Positions 7,693 to 16,084 of a stretch of DNA of 35,391 nucleotides are shown here, in pieces; positions within the stretch are counted from its first letter, which is position 1; the number at the start of each line of letters is the position of its first letter. The notes beneath the pieces were generated by a model that saw only the letters and a program-made list of their open reading frames with translations, was not told the DNA's origin and did no database searches. Origin of the DNA: an uncultured Lachnospiraceae bacterium (lineage in GTDB: Bacteria; Bacillota; Clostridia; Lachnospirales; Lachnospiraceae); the NCBI GenBank assembly GCA_910586205.1, contig CAJUGD010000036.1, positions 1-35,391 on the forward strand, written 5' to 3'. The translations under genes were made by a program, and so were the position numbers.

Positions 7693-9519
7693 TTAACTAA
7701 AGAAATCAAACTCATCCACCGCAAAAGCGATGTCAATCTGGAATGGCTCACGCTGCGGCATCTGCAATTCCTGTTCGTCTGCAATGACCAGATAATAAGT
7801 AGCAGTATTGCTGTATTTCAGAGATTTCAGATTAAACTGGCAACGGAAAGTACGCTCTGCACCATTATCGCTTGTCTTATCTGCAATCATCTTCTGAACA
7901 TCGCTAATCTGCCTGCCATTTTCATCCGTAAAGTAAACCTGATAGGTAGCTGCTTCACGGTTGGCGCCAACAGCATCCTTCTGATAGAAATTCAGAGAAA
8001 AAATCATATTACTGATTTTATGGTTTGCTGACAACAGATTAACCGTTACCGGTTTCGTATCATATTTCTCCTTATTACGTTTATACTCCATAGAATCGCT
8101 GCGGAGATAGTGATACTCGATGACCGGAACAACCATTTCCTGCAAGCTGATACCGCCATGCACAAAGTTCATGCCGCCGCCATTCATCTTAATACGAATG
8201 CTTTCTCTTGGTGCAAAACCGCCAAAGTCAGACTTCCCGTCCAGGAACTTCACAGGCAATAAGTAGTTTGGCTGTACGCCTTTTTGCATGATTGCATATC
8301 GTCTGCCATACTCCACACAGCGTTTCGCACTTTCTTTTTTCAGATCATTGACGTTTTCCCTGTCCACATCATAAAACTCATTTTTTCCTACTTTGTCATC
8401 CTCAGTCAACGGGCTGTATGTATAAAGAAATCCATGGTCAGCTGTAATCAAAATATTCGTACCGCCAAATTCATTTACAATAATACGCACAAGGTTTTTC
8501 AGCTCTGAAATAGCTTTATCACAGGCGGCAAAAACAGCGGTATCAGAAGTGTGGCTTGCTTCATCAATGGTATCATGATAGATGTAAACTACATCCATTC
8601 CTTTCACCAATGCACTTCGTTCTGCCCGCTTCATGGCGATAATGTCATTATATTTCAATGCTACACTCGCCGGATCTTCTGATTTCAGAACCTTATCACG
8701 ATAGCCGCTTGCCGTAGACTGCCCGTCTGCCAGCACAGTCAAAATATCGTTCCGAAGTTCTACCGTCAGTTCCTTATGTGGAAGCAGTGCTGCCATACCA
8801 AACTTTGTGATAGAAGGGAAGATACTCTGCATACTGCCAAGAGAAACCTTACTCTGTGTTTCTCTGCGAAGCTGATCTGCCATCGCTGCCGCCACTTCAT
8901 AACGCATAGCATCCGAAATAATCACAAATATCTTGGTATCTGAAGTTTTGATGCGAGAACAATAAAATTCTTCCTGTTGCGGTACTTCCAGAACCTTGCC
9001 ATAGGCTGCCAGTTCGTCTGCACACACATCCGACCAGTTGTTACCCAGTTCACCTAAGAACCAGTGCGTATAAAGTCCTTCCACTTTATCAACAACGTGC
9101 TTGAACAAATCGTCCAGCAGAATATTGGAAGTCTCCAGGCTCTTTTGGAAACTCAGATGGAACAAACGGTAGTAAGTGTCCATCTGATAATAGCTTTCGG
9201 TGTATTCCTTCCAGATGCCCTTTGCTTCTGCGGTATGGAATCCGGCAGAGTGTTCCTTGAAGAAGCTCTGCATATTTGCAACCTGCAAAATACCGTCATA
9301 AAAATTCTCAAATGGCTCATACCATGCACAGGTTCTACGTTTCTCCACCGCCCCCGTAATGGTATCCACATCAATGATATGGTCGCTGATTTCGGTCATC
9401 AGCTTTGTCAAAATCACTTCGTTGATGCATGGGAAGCACTCTGTACCAACCAGATCGTCAACCGTCAGTTTTTCAAACCGCTGATGCAGACATGCTTCAT
9501 CTTCCACATATCTTGCCAC
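7693..9519 (-). CDS. pglZ: PglZ phosphatase-fold protein, C-terminal fragment
   Basis: This frame carries the alkaline-phosphatase-superfamily core of BREX PglZ: IFVIISDAMRYEVAAAMA with the metal-binding aspartate, the segment YIYHDTIDEASH, and ITADHGFLYTYSP with the Asp-His pair, followed by the C-terminal beta-rich domain. PglZ is essential for BREX defence and methylation in systems studied. The frame is the direct continuation of the upstream fragment (9595-10419): both are in the same reading frame, separated only by a TAA inside an 81-bp insertion. The first possible start here is GTG at 9519 and it has no ribosome binding site, so independent translation is doubtful. Without the TAA the joint gene would be 2727 bp. 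The stop codon is followed by the brxL relic. Confidence 0.85.
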   Translation of the reverse strand: MARYVEDEACLHQRFEKLTVDDLVGTECFPCINEVILTKLMTEISDHIIDVDTITGAVEKRRTCAWYEPFENFYDGILQVANMQSFFKEHSAGFHTAEAKGIWKEYTESYYQMDTYYRLFHLSFQKSLETSNILLDDLFKHVVDKVEGLYTHWFLGELGNNWSDVCADELAAYGKVLEVPQQEEFYCSRIKTSDTKIFVIISDAMRYEVAAAMADQLRRETQSKVSLGSMQSIFPSITKFGMAALLPHKELTVELRNDILTVLADGQSTASGYRDKVLKSEDPASVALKYNDIIAMKRAERSALVKGMDVVYIYHDTIDEASHTSDTAVFAACDKAISELKNLVRIIVNEFGGTNILITADHGFLYTYSPLTEDDKVGKNEFYDVDRENVNDLKKESAKRCVEYGRRYAIMQKGVQPNYLLPVKFLDGKSDFGGFAPRESIRIKMNGGGMNFVHGGISLQEMVVPVIEYHYLRSDSMEYKRNKEKYDTKPVTVNLLSANHKISNMIFSLNFYQKDAVGANREAATYQVYFTDENGRQISDVQKMIADKTSDNGAERTFRCQFNLKSLKYSNTATYYLVIADEQELQMPQREPFQIDIAFAVDEFDFFS

Positions 9520-9543
9520 ATCATAAAGCTGCTGAATATCTCG

Positions 9544-9624
9544 GCCCAGGCCGCCCTCTGCCCCAGGGCACCTTCCCGCCCTAACGGGCTCCCCTTATCT
9601 TCCGGCTTCGCCGGAATTCACCTT
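9544..9624 (-). mobile_element. 81-bp palindromic insertion element in pglZ
   Basis: The insert lies between GAC (S-D) and CGA (R-D-I-Q-Q); removing it restores an uninterrupted PglZ reading HSD-RDIQQLYDVARYVED. It begins AAGGTGAATTCC, like the 48-bp insert in pglX, and consists of three small hairpins: TTCCGGC-GAA-GCCGGAA, CCCGTTAGGGCGGG and TGCCC-TG-GGGCA. Its length is 27 codons, so the frame is kept, but its tenth codon is TAA. I infer a non-autonomous palindromic element; no transposase is encoded. Confidence 0.75.
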
Positions 9625-10419
9625 GTCGCTATGAAGCCATTCCGAAATGAAATCGTAGCAATACGCCTGGTGCGGCATAGAAATAAATTCGTCCAGTCCG
9701 GCAAGATATTCCTGCCGCATAGTACGAGTAACAGCGGTCAACAGTAAATGAATTGCCAGCCGTCCAAGATCAGGTTCTTCCTCGGCAAAGCCACATCCCT
9801 GGCGAACCATCGCCCAGAATGCACCGTCTGCATGATACTTTACAAAATCCTGATAAACTGCATTGTGATGCAAATCAAGTCCTGCACGGAACACACTGCG
9901 TAAAATCTGGTTCGGCTGTGCGTCCTTTAATCCGCAGATTGCCGCCATAACAGCCATATGCAGCTGTGCCGGAGTTGTCGGAACTTTATTCTGAGTGCTG
10001 ATTTTCAAACGACGGTCTTTCGCATTGAAATAGGCACGATAATTTTTCACCTGCTTTCTCATGGCCGGATTCGATGCAAGTCCCATCTCATCCATCCAAA
10101 TAGAAATCAAATCTGCCCGGAACTCCTCGCTGTAAAGCTCTATATCTAAAAGCCAGTTATCATCCGGGCGGTTGTACGCCAGCGGACTGTAAATCAGATA
10201 GTTTGTGGTCAAATCGTCTACTGAAAGCAGCTTCTTCACAGAAAATGCGTTGTTTCCAGTCAGTGCAACCACCTTTGCATTTTCAAGAACCACCTCGTCC
10301 AACTTGTCCTCAAATTCTTTATCTTCATCGTACCAGAAGATGATACGACGCTGATAAAATTCCGGCAAAGGGGCAGCAAACCGCCGGTTCAAGTCTTGTA
10401 TTACTTTGTCGGTATCCAT
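9595..10419 (-). CDS. pglZ: PglZ, N-terminal fragment
   Basis: This 274-residue product is the N-terminal third of BREX PglZ, opening MDTDKVIQDLNRRFAAPLP and continuing with RIIFWYDEDKEFEDKLDEV, typical of type 1 PglZ. It ends after FISEWLHSDK with nine residues (to GEAGR) encoded by the small palindromic insertion, then TAA. The phosphatase core is in the following open frame, so this fragment alone should lack catalytic function. The start ATG at 10419 has a good GGAAAGGAAGG site upstream. It is preceded by 173 bases of non-coding sequence after the AlbA_2 gene. Read-through of the TAA would rejoin the two parts, but there is no sign of a recoding signal. Confidence 0.88.
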   Translation of the reverse strand: MDTDKVIQDLNRRFAAPLPEFYQRRIIFWYDEDKEFEDKLDEVVLENAKVVALTGNNAFSVKKLLSVDDLTTNYLIYSPLAYNRPDDNWLLDIELYSEEFRADLISIWMDEMGLASNPAMRKQVKNYRAYFNAKDRRLKISTQNKVPTTPAQLHMAVMAAICGLKDAQPNQILRSVFRAGLDLHHNAVYQDFVKYHADGAFWAMVRQGCGFAEEEPDLGRLAIHLLLTAVTRTMRQEYLAGLDEFISMPHQAYCYDFISEWLHSDKVNSGEAGR

Positions 10420-10592
10420 CCTCTACCTTCCTTTCCTGTTTTTTCCGGCGGTATAAACGCCATTTAATTATTTCATGCCACATTGGTAAATAAGTTTTTG
10501 GATTCATAATAAGCAATTATGCTTCTGCTGAATTTTGGACTCACTGAATCCAAAATTGCAATTTTTCGCTTTTGAGACTTCTGTTCTATTGT

Positions 10593-12110
10593 TTACTGCC
10601 ACTCTATGTTCTTCAAATAAATGGTACTTCTTGCTGCACCTGCTTTTTTCAGCCAATTTTTTTCAATCATCGACTGCAAAATAATTCTCGCTCTCCGCTG
10701 TTTCACATTAAGAAGTTCCACCGCCTTATTTGTTGTTATTGAACCATTTTCTAAAACATACTCGTAAATGAGCTGTTCCTGTTCACTATCCGGCATTTTT
10801 ACGCTGCTATCCGGCACCTTTTCGCCGGTATTCGGCATTTTTACAGTGTTATCCGGCACTTTACTTCCATTATCCGGCACTTTTCCGGCACTATTGTGGT
10901 CATTGAGGTCACGATTGAGGTCAACGGTATCACTGATTTGACCTCGATAAATATTGATACGAAGATCAACTTCACCGCCAATAAACTCTGGCTCCCGCAA
11001 TCCGGCTTTCTTTACTTTACCAATGATTCTCGGAATACCACTTCCCCAATGCTCAATTAAATTCATATAAGAGAACGCATGGGCAAGTGCTTCATTTCTG
11101 ATTTTGGAATAACCTTCCTTCATACGCTCCATCGTCTGTCCCATTGGAAGTTTATCCGGAGAAGTGATTTCCAGCCGGTTATCATAAACAGCAACCTGTA
11201 TTGTGCCATGATCCAAATAACTACGATGCACCACAGCATTGATGATTAACTCACGAATGGCATCCGGTGGAATTTCATAAACATCCTGACGGTAGATTCC
11301 CACAATAGTGGCACCCAAATGAATATTTCTCAGAACAAACTGAAATGCTTCATCTATTTGTTCCCACAGCGGACCGGTATATTCCCGTCGATCAACAAAA
11401 ACTTCTTTGGTTGTTCCCTTGAACACACCGCATTGTATTGCAACATGAAGTCCACCGCAGCCAGTGAGAATCGCATAGGCATTGGATGGATAATCTTTTC
11501 CCTCACGCTCAATCAAAATGCCCCAAGAGCGAAGCTGCTGTCTGCCAACATCTTTAATAACCGCTTTTTGTTCCTCATTATGAGTATTTTTGACCGCCTG
11601 TTCCTTCATTGCTTTGCAGAGAGCATCAATATCTTCGTCTGTGATGGTCAGTCCGGTACACAAGGCCTGGTCGAAATAACGGTTGCTTCCCTCGAACATC
11701 AGCTCTTTTATCATGTACTCATCGGCAAGACGAGTAGTTCCGGCAACACGAACATATACACCGCCTTCTTTGCCAAGAGCCTTGATATAATACGGTCGCT
11801 GTCTGCCTTCAGAAATTTCCGCTACAATGACCGTTTTACCATCAATGGTCTGCAAGGTAATGTCTGGAATAATCGCCGGTTCACAGCTATCTGACACAGC
11901 ATTGGCAATAGCATCCATCTTTTTGAATACATCTTCCTTGTCAAAACCAATCACTTCTCTGGTCTTATCCGCAATTCCGAAAATAATTTTTCCACCGGTT
12001 CCGTTTGCAAAGGCAACCACAGACTTCATATATTTGATACTTTTTTCCGGCAGGTTCTCTTTGAACTCCACATTCTTTGATTCACCTGCAAGAATTTCTC
12101 CTATGGTCAT
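10593..12110 (-). CDS. AlbA_2/Schlafen-like DNA-binding ATPase-fold protein with C-terminal winged helix
   Basis: The 505-residue protein has an AlbA_2 (Schlafen-type) N-terminal domain (about 8-125; ESKNVEFKENLPEKS, VVAFANGTGGKIIFGIAD), a GHKL-type HATPase_c_4 region (about 280-380; IRELIINAVVHRSYLDHG, with EHWGSGIPRI), a run of five seven-residue repeats (about 410-444) and a winged-helix tail (445-505). This arrangement is annotated widely as a putative transcriptional regulator and is often found inside restriction-modification and BREX loci. A role in controlling the operon is inference. The start at 12110 has GAGGTG seven bases upstream. It sits 37 bases after the small 65-residue gene, so it may be co-transcribed with pglX and the three-gene cassette. 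The reading frame is fully open, unlike its BREX neighbours. Confidence 0.88.
   Translation of the reverse strand: MTIGEILAGESKNVEFKENLPEKSIKYMKSVVAFANGTGGKIIFGIADKTREVIGFDKEDVFKKMDAIANAVSDSCEPAIIPDITLQTIDGKTVIVAEISEGRQRPYYIKALGKEGGVYVRVAGTTRLADEYMIKELMFEGSNRYFDQALCTGLTITDEDIDALCKAMKEQAVKNTHNEEQKAVIKDVGRQQLRSWGILIEREGKDYPSNAYAILTGCGGLHVAIQCGVFKGTTKEVFVDRREYTGPLWEQIDEAFQFVLRNIHLGATIVGIYRQDVYEIPPDAIRELIINAVVHRSYLDHGTIQVAVYDNRLEITSPDKLPMGQTMERMKEGYSKIRNEALAHAFSYMNLIEHWGSGIPRIIGKVKKAGLREPEFIGGEVDLRINIYRGQISDTVDLNRDLNDHNSAGKVPDNGSKVPDNTVKMPNTGEKVPDSSVKMPDSEQEQLIYEYVLENGSITTNKAVELLNVKQRRARIILQSMIEKNWLKKAGAARSTIYLKNIEWQ
10787..10891 (-). repeat. 21-bp in-frame tandem repeat in the AlbA_2 gene
   Basis: Five units built on ATCCGGCAnTTTT (plus strand) encode K-V/M-P-D/N-x-x-x heptads such as KVPDNGS, KVPDNTV, KMPNTGE, KVPDSSV and KMPDSEQ. 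The 21-base period keeps the frame, so copy number can change without inactivating the protein; it forms a linker between the ATPase-fold domain and the winged helix. Confidence 0.85.
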
Positions 12111-12147
12111 AATAGCACCTCGCTCTCTTTTACAGCTTTATGTACTG

Positions 12148-12345
12148 TCACGATAGAATAGGTCCAATAAATTGAATCAATGCTGAAACAGCTGCTCCAA
12201 ATTCTGCAACTCCCTTTATTGCCTGCAATGAAGTTATTGCTGTTTTTATCATGGATTTTTTGGGCTTTTCAGATACAATTTCTGCTTCTATAACTTCCAA
12301 GCTCTCAGATGCAGTTTCTTTATCTGTATCTGTAAGTGTATCCAT
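12148..12345 (-). CDS. Small protein with hydrophobic C-terminal helix, third gene of an unknown cassette
   Basis: I do not recognise this 65-residue protein. Residues 1-27 are acidic and serine/threonine-rich, 28-33 are basic (KPKKSM), and the C-terminus AEFGAAVSALIQFIGPILS forms a hydrophobic, possibly membrane-inserting or amphipathic helix that reaches the last residue. Its ATG begins seven bases after the TGA of the 194-residue gene without a clear ribosome binding site, which suggests translation coupled to that gene and a product working with it. Small effector or membrane-active partner are possibilities only by analogy. Confidence 0.65.
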   Translation of the reverse strand: MDTLTDTDKETASESLEVIEAEIVSEKPKKSMIKTAITSLQAIKGVAEFGAAVSALIQFIGPILS

Positions 12346-12351
12346 TTTTGT

Positions 12352-12936
12352 TCATACCGCAGCAATCAACCGTTCCAGTTCATTTGCATTTACACCAATA
12401 TGCGTAGTTGCCGTAACGGTCGAATTATCATTTGCAATAATGGCTTGACCATTTTGTACAGTCACATTATAAACATTCTTTTCATCTATTCCCATATCAA
12501 TATCTATTTTCGTTAAATACCTTTCTACATGGCGAATCAACACCATAACAAACCGTTCGTTAAATCCTTTGATTTTATCTTGCCATTTAGACGAAGAAGA
12601 ATATCCCATGGCAACACCACAATATACAGAATTGTTTGTTTCTACTAAAAATCGTAAAACGGCATACACGTTTCGTACTTCTTCCTCATCTGTTTCGCCC
12701 AACGAAAAAATCAAACGCCCGTATGAGCCTTGCACTTTCTTGATTTCTTCTTCTAAATTCCAATCACAACTGCCACAACCACAGATATAATCATTTATAA
12801 TTGGTGTGCTATCCATATATTTCACAAATTTTGCAAGCACACCTGCATAATCTCCATAATCTGCCTGAAGCAGTCGATTAGAACAGCTGTTAAAATCATA
12901 TTGGATTTTTCTCAGTTCTTTTCTATTCAATTTCAT
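12352..12936 (-). CDS. Unknown protein with CxCxxC motif and asparagine-rich beta-like tail
   Basis: This 194-residue protein is not recognised. It has a mostly helical N-terminal part with ICGCGSCDW at 51-59 (C52, C54, C57, a possible metal site), a helical core ending in FVMVLIRHVERYLTKIDIDMG (130-149), and a tail with VTVQNGQAIIANDNSTVTA (158-176) before a final helix NANELERLIAAV. From memory, segments of the type GQ-x-IANDN-x-T occur at the C-terminus of many uncharacterised proteins in defence islands; that is not verified here. The start at 12936 overlaps the zinc-ribbon gene by 14 bases and has a GGGGTG site, and the 65-residue gene follows after seven bases, so the three form one translational unit inside the BREX operon. 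Soluble; no signal peptide. Confidence 0.75.
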   Translation of the reverse strand: MKLNRKELRKIQYDFNSCSNRLLQADYGDYAGVLAKFVKYMDSTPIINDYICGCGSCDWNLEEEIKKVQGSYGRLIFSLGETDEEEVRNVYAVLRFLVETNNSVYCGVAMGYSSSSKWQDKIKGFNERFVMVLIRHVERYLTKIDIDMGIDEKNVYNVTVQNGQAIIANDNSTVTATTHIGVNANELERLIAAV

Positions 12937-13384
12937 AATTTTTCACCCCACAAAACGGGCAATACGCACCCGTCATTTTTAATAATGGCTTAATTTTGGC
13001 AGTACGCTTACAGCAGGGAAAATTACAAATTTCCATTGCTTCTATACCTGACCGAATAGGATCTTCACTTTCATGCTTTGGGCGTTTTCCAGCCTTGAAT
13101 GAAATGACTCCTTTTTTATTATGACGTTCTAATTTTTTGAATCCATCATAAATCATATCATTGAAAGCATTCGTCACCATTTTCATAGCAAGTTCAAGTA
13201 CATCATCGGTAACGTAGTTTTCGCTTATCAAACCGCAACTTGGACAAAATATATTAAGTACGCCGTCATCCTTCAAATCAGAAGGTGTCCCCTTAAAATA
13301 TGTGCCACAATGCTCACATTGTAAAAGAACGTAGCCATCATCATCTGTGGGAATAGAAATCGTCATATTGATCTCATCACTCAT
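12923..13384 (-). CDS. Zinc-ribbon protein, first gene of an unknown cassette
   Basis: The 153-residue protein carries two candidate zinc-binding regions. The first is CEHCGTYF (23-30) with CPSCG about 24 residues later, a classical four-cysteine ribbon. The second, near the C-terminus, is CNFPCCKRTAK followed by YCPFCG. Between them lies a helical segment with a basic patch (KAGKRPKHE). Zinc ribbons of this kind often bind nucleic acid or protein partners; no enzymatic motif is seen. The ATG at 13384 has AAAGGGGAAAG upstream and comes ten bases after the pglX stop codon, and its end overlaps the next gene by 14 bases. The specific family is unknown to me. Confidence 0.75.
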   Translation of the reverse strand: MSDEINMTISIPTDDDGYVLLQCEHCGTYFKGTPSDLKDDGVLNIFCPSCGLISENYVTDDVLELAMKMVTNAFNDMIYDGFKKLERHNKKGVISFKAGKRPKHESEDPIRSGIEAMEICNFPCCKRTAKIKPLLKMTGAYCPFCGVKNYEIE

Positions 13385-13394
13385 ACTTTCCCCT

Positions 13395-16067
13395 TTACTT
13401 TATTTTAGCCAAAACATCCTGGAAAATTACATAATTCTTCTTCACGCCGTCGTCCAGGTCGATGGAGATCATCTGGTCGGCAAGGTGGTGAATCTTTTCC
13501 TCATAGGTACGGATCTCGGTATCTTGAGCCTGCAAAGCGGTCAGCTTTTTATTTAGTTTCACACGCTCGCCGGTGGAAGCATTGGCTATGCGCTGTTCCA
13601 GATCGGCAATAGCGGTACGATAACGAGCCTGCTGTTCATGCACATAATCGGTACGGATACGGGCAATGGTATCCGGCTGATAGCGGTGCATATAGATCAG
13701 TGCTTTAAAGCCGTTCTTCTTGCCGCTGTCAAACAGCCAGTAAATCGGACGTTTCTGGTAAATCTTGCAATGGTCTGCATAGAAATCGTTGAGGAAGTAA
13801 TTGCGAATCACATCCTTCGGCTGACCTTTTCCGCCTAGTGCATCGGCAATGAATTTCAGGTTTTCGTCCAATGTCTCTGCACCGTAGACTGTTTTCACAA
13901 ACTCTACGAACAAACCGACAATATCATCCTCGAAATATTCATCGTCACAAATCGGGATGATGTTATCCTTGTCGGCGGGGAAGGACGCATACTTGCTGGC
14001 ACACCCCAGAGTGCCTTCTCTTCCTCCTTCGGAGGCATTCACCTTGTCCCATTCACCACCTGCGTAGGCAATCCCATCTGCATCGAGAGAGTATCGACCG
14101 AGCATACAACCAACAGCGTAGGAAATAAAAGAGCGAATATCCCTTGCCAACTCTGCCTTGCGGACGGTCACGTCTTTATCCTCAACATCTGGTGTCAGCT
14201 CGTCCTGTAAGCCGTAAATGTCGATGAAAATACGGTTCAGTTCTTCCTCATTGGCTTTCAGTTGATTGAAACGGTCGTCACATGCCTGTTCCCAATGCCG
14301 ATATGCGTCAGCAATACCATTCATTGTAAGGTAACCGTTAGCTTCTTCTTTAGCAACCATCTGTGGAGTAAATGCGGCATATTGCAATAGCGGATGACGT
14401 TGGAAATCCCATGAGGTTTCATAGGAATCCCAGTCATTTCTTGCAATTTCAGTGCATTTTTCCGCTTTGTCAGAAGCTTCTTTACGAAAGCCACAATATG
14501 GAAGTCTTAAAGTATCGTTGACGTTTTGATTTAATGTCGGGTTTATCACTTTTGAAATATATTTTGCAACTTTTGTATTTAAGTATGCTAATACAGACAT
14601 ATCATAACTAAATGAATCATTAAAGATTGTGGGCGATGCCGAACTGAACATAAATTCCTTCGGTTTTATTCTATAACTATTATCTCCAGATGTGATTGCT
14701 CCCCATGTCAATCCTTCTTGAAACCAGAATACCTTTTTACATAACCCACCATGACTATCATAAAAAGAGCGAGCTTTCTCAGACCAATCTACAACATCAA
14801 AATGATCTCCATACCACTTCCGATAATCACCCCCATTAGCATAAGGAATCCACTTCGTCTCTTCGCTATATGATGGTTCCCACCAATTCCTAACATACAA
14901 ATTGTTATCATGTGTTTTAGTTCTTCCACCAGATTGTAAAATTGATGCCAAAGTTGAAAGGTTAAACATGTCATAGTTATTTAACCAATACGCTACCGGA
15001 CTTCCTGGAATTTGGGAGAAATTGTCCGTGCTTTGTTCATAGTAAAAACCACAATTATGATTACTAACGGCTTCCTGCGTTTTCTGTCGCTGAACTTCCA
15101 TACCTCCACGAAAATCAACTAACCGCAAATAGCAACCTTTTTTCTGTACATGACGATTTTGGAAAGCAAAGGTACACACAGGAACCGTTGCTTCCTCAAA
15201 AGCAGAATATTCAAACTGAATCAGCGTTTCAATTGTTGCTTGAGTATACAAATAGTTACGCATTTTTTCATAACTCTGAATAAACATCCAGACATACGGC
15301 GTAAAGAATCCACAATATCCTGCTTTCTTTGTCATTTCAGAGCAATGAATTACAAATGCAGAAAATAAATCACTCTTATAGTCGGCATAATTTTGCTTAA
15401 TAAACTCGTTCACCTTCGGGTTCATATTGGATGCACCCATATATGGCGGATTCGTCACCACCACATCATATTTCTGTGCCAGTGTTTCTGCCACCTGTAC
15501 CAGCGGCAACAACTCTGCCAGTACCACATCACGGGACATATGAATATCTTCCGTAATCTCCGCAAAACGGTCATAGAGAACAGTCCAGTCCTGCGGTGTT
15601 ACCGTCAAAATCGAACCATACTCCTTTGCGTCATGCAGTTCACTGATAATGGTATCCATCACCACTTTCAGCTTGGCATCCCCATTATAGAAATACTCCA
15701 CGGCAAACTTGTCCACATGATTGCTCTCCACAATGGCATACACATGGGGCTGAATGCCACGGCTAAAGAACCGGCGGTCATACTGGCGGGCCTTCATCAT
15801 CACCACAAAGTATGCCAACTGTGCCGCACGGTCGTCAATATCCAGTCCATAAATGTTATTCTCCACAATGTTTGCCACCGCTTCACGGGTGGTATAGCCA
15901 TAGGATTCATAAATTTTCATCAGCGCATCGAACATATACGCAAGGATATGACCAGAACCAGAGCAAGGGTCTGTTGCCGTGTCTAAAATGATACAATTAC
16001 ACGAACCTCTGAAAAATGCACCAATCTGTAAGACATACCCATATGTGCTTTTCCAACAATACCGCAT
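13395..16067 (-). CDS. pglX: BREX adenine methyltransferase PglX, 5'-truncated
   Basis: PglX methylates adenine in the BREX recognition site of host DNA. This 890-residue product keeps the SAM-binding motif DPCSGSGH (33-40), the catalytic motif NPPY (206-209) with YMGASNMN, the long specificity part, and the C-terminal coiled segment (YVHEQQARYRTAI onward). Type 1 PglX proteins are usually about 1,150-1,200 residues; the missing part is the N-terminal region before motif I. Residues 1 to about 30 (opening MRYCWKSTYGYVLQ) look unrelated to PglX and come from the sequence at the break. No ribosome binding site precedes this ATG. Residues 675-690 come from a 48-bp palindromic insertion between GEWD and SKY. 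brxA, brxB and brxC, which should lie upstream, are absent. Confidence 0.9.
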   Translation of the reverse strand: MRYCWKSTYGYVLQIGAFFRGSCNCIILDTATDPCSGSGHILAYMFDALMKIYESYGYTTREAVANIVENNIYGLDIDDRAAQLAYFVVMMKARQYDRRFFSRGIQPHVYAIVESNHVDKFAVEYFYNGDAKLKVVMDTIISELHDAKEYGSILTVTPQDWTVLYDRFAEITEDIHMSRDVVLAELLPLVQVAETLAQKYDVVVTNPPYMGASNMNPKVNEFIKQNYADYKSDLFSAFVIHCSEMTKKAGYCGFFTPYVWMFIQSYEKMRNYLYTQATIETLIQFEYSAFEEATVPVCTFAFQNRHVQKKGCYLRLVDFRGGMEVQRQKTQEAVSNHNCGFYYEQSTDNFSQIPGSPVAYWLNNYDMFNLSTLASILQSGGRTKTHDNNLYVRNWWEPSYSEETKWIPYANGGDYRKWYGDHFDVVDWSEKARSFYDSHGGLCKKVFWFQEGLTWGAITSGDNSYRIKPKEFMFSSASPTIFNDSFSYDMSVLAYLNTKVAKYISKVINPTLNQNVNDTLRLPYCGFRKEASDKAEKCTEIARNDWDSYETSWDFQRHPLLQYAAFTPQMVAKEEANGYLTMNGIADAYRHWEQACDDRFNQLKANEEELNRIFIDIYGLQDELTPDVEDKDVTVRKAELARDIRSFISYAVGCMLGRYSLDADGIAYAGGEWDKVNASEGGREGTLGCASKYASFPADKDNIIPICDDEYFEDDIVGLFVEFVKTVYGAETLDENLKFIADALGGKGQPKDVIRNYFLNDFYADHCKIYQKRPIYWLFDSGKKNGFKALIYMHRYQPDTIARIRTDYVHEQQARYRTAIADLEQRIANASTGERVKLNKKLTALQAQDTEIRTYEEKIHHLADQMISIDLDDGVKKNYVIFQDVLAKIK
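13998..14045 (-). mobile_element. 48-bp in-frame palindromic insertion element in pglX
   Basis: The insert follows GAC of GEWD and precedes AGC of SKYASFPADKD; without it the sequence reads like usual PglX (GEWD-SKY). It starts AAGGTGAATGCC, shares GACAAGGTGAAT with the pglZ insert, and contains hairpins CCTCC-GAA-GGAGG and GGCAC-TCTGGGGT-GTGCC. It adds exactly 16 residues (KVNASEGGREGTLGCA) without a stop. The boundaries were inferred from my memory of PglX homologues. Confidence 0.75.
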
Positions 16068-16084
16068 GAAACCTTGCCAGACTT

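Noticed and set aside
7294..8031. Overlapping plus-strand frames opposite brxL/pglZ
   Set aside because: They are shadows of the minus-strand BREX sequence; the minus strand shows recognisable BrxL and PglZ segments.
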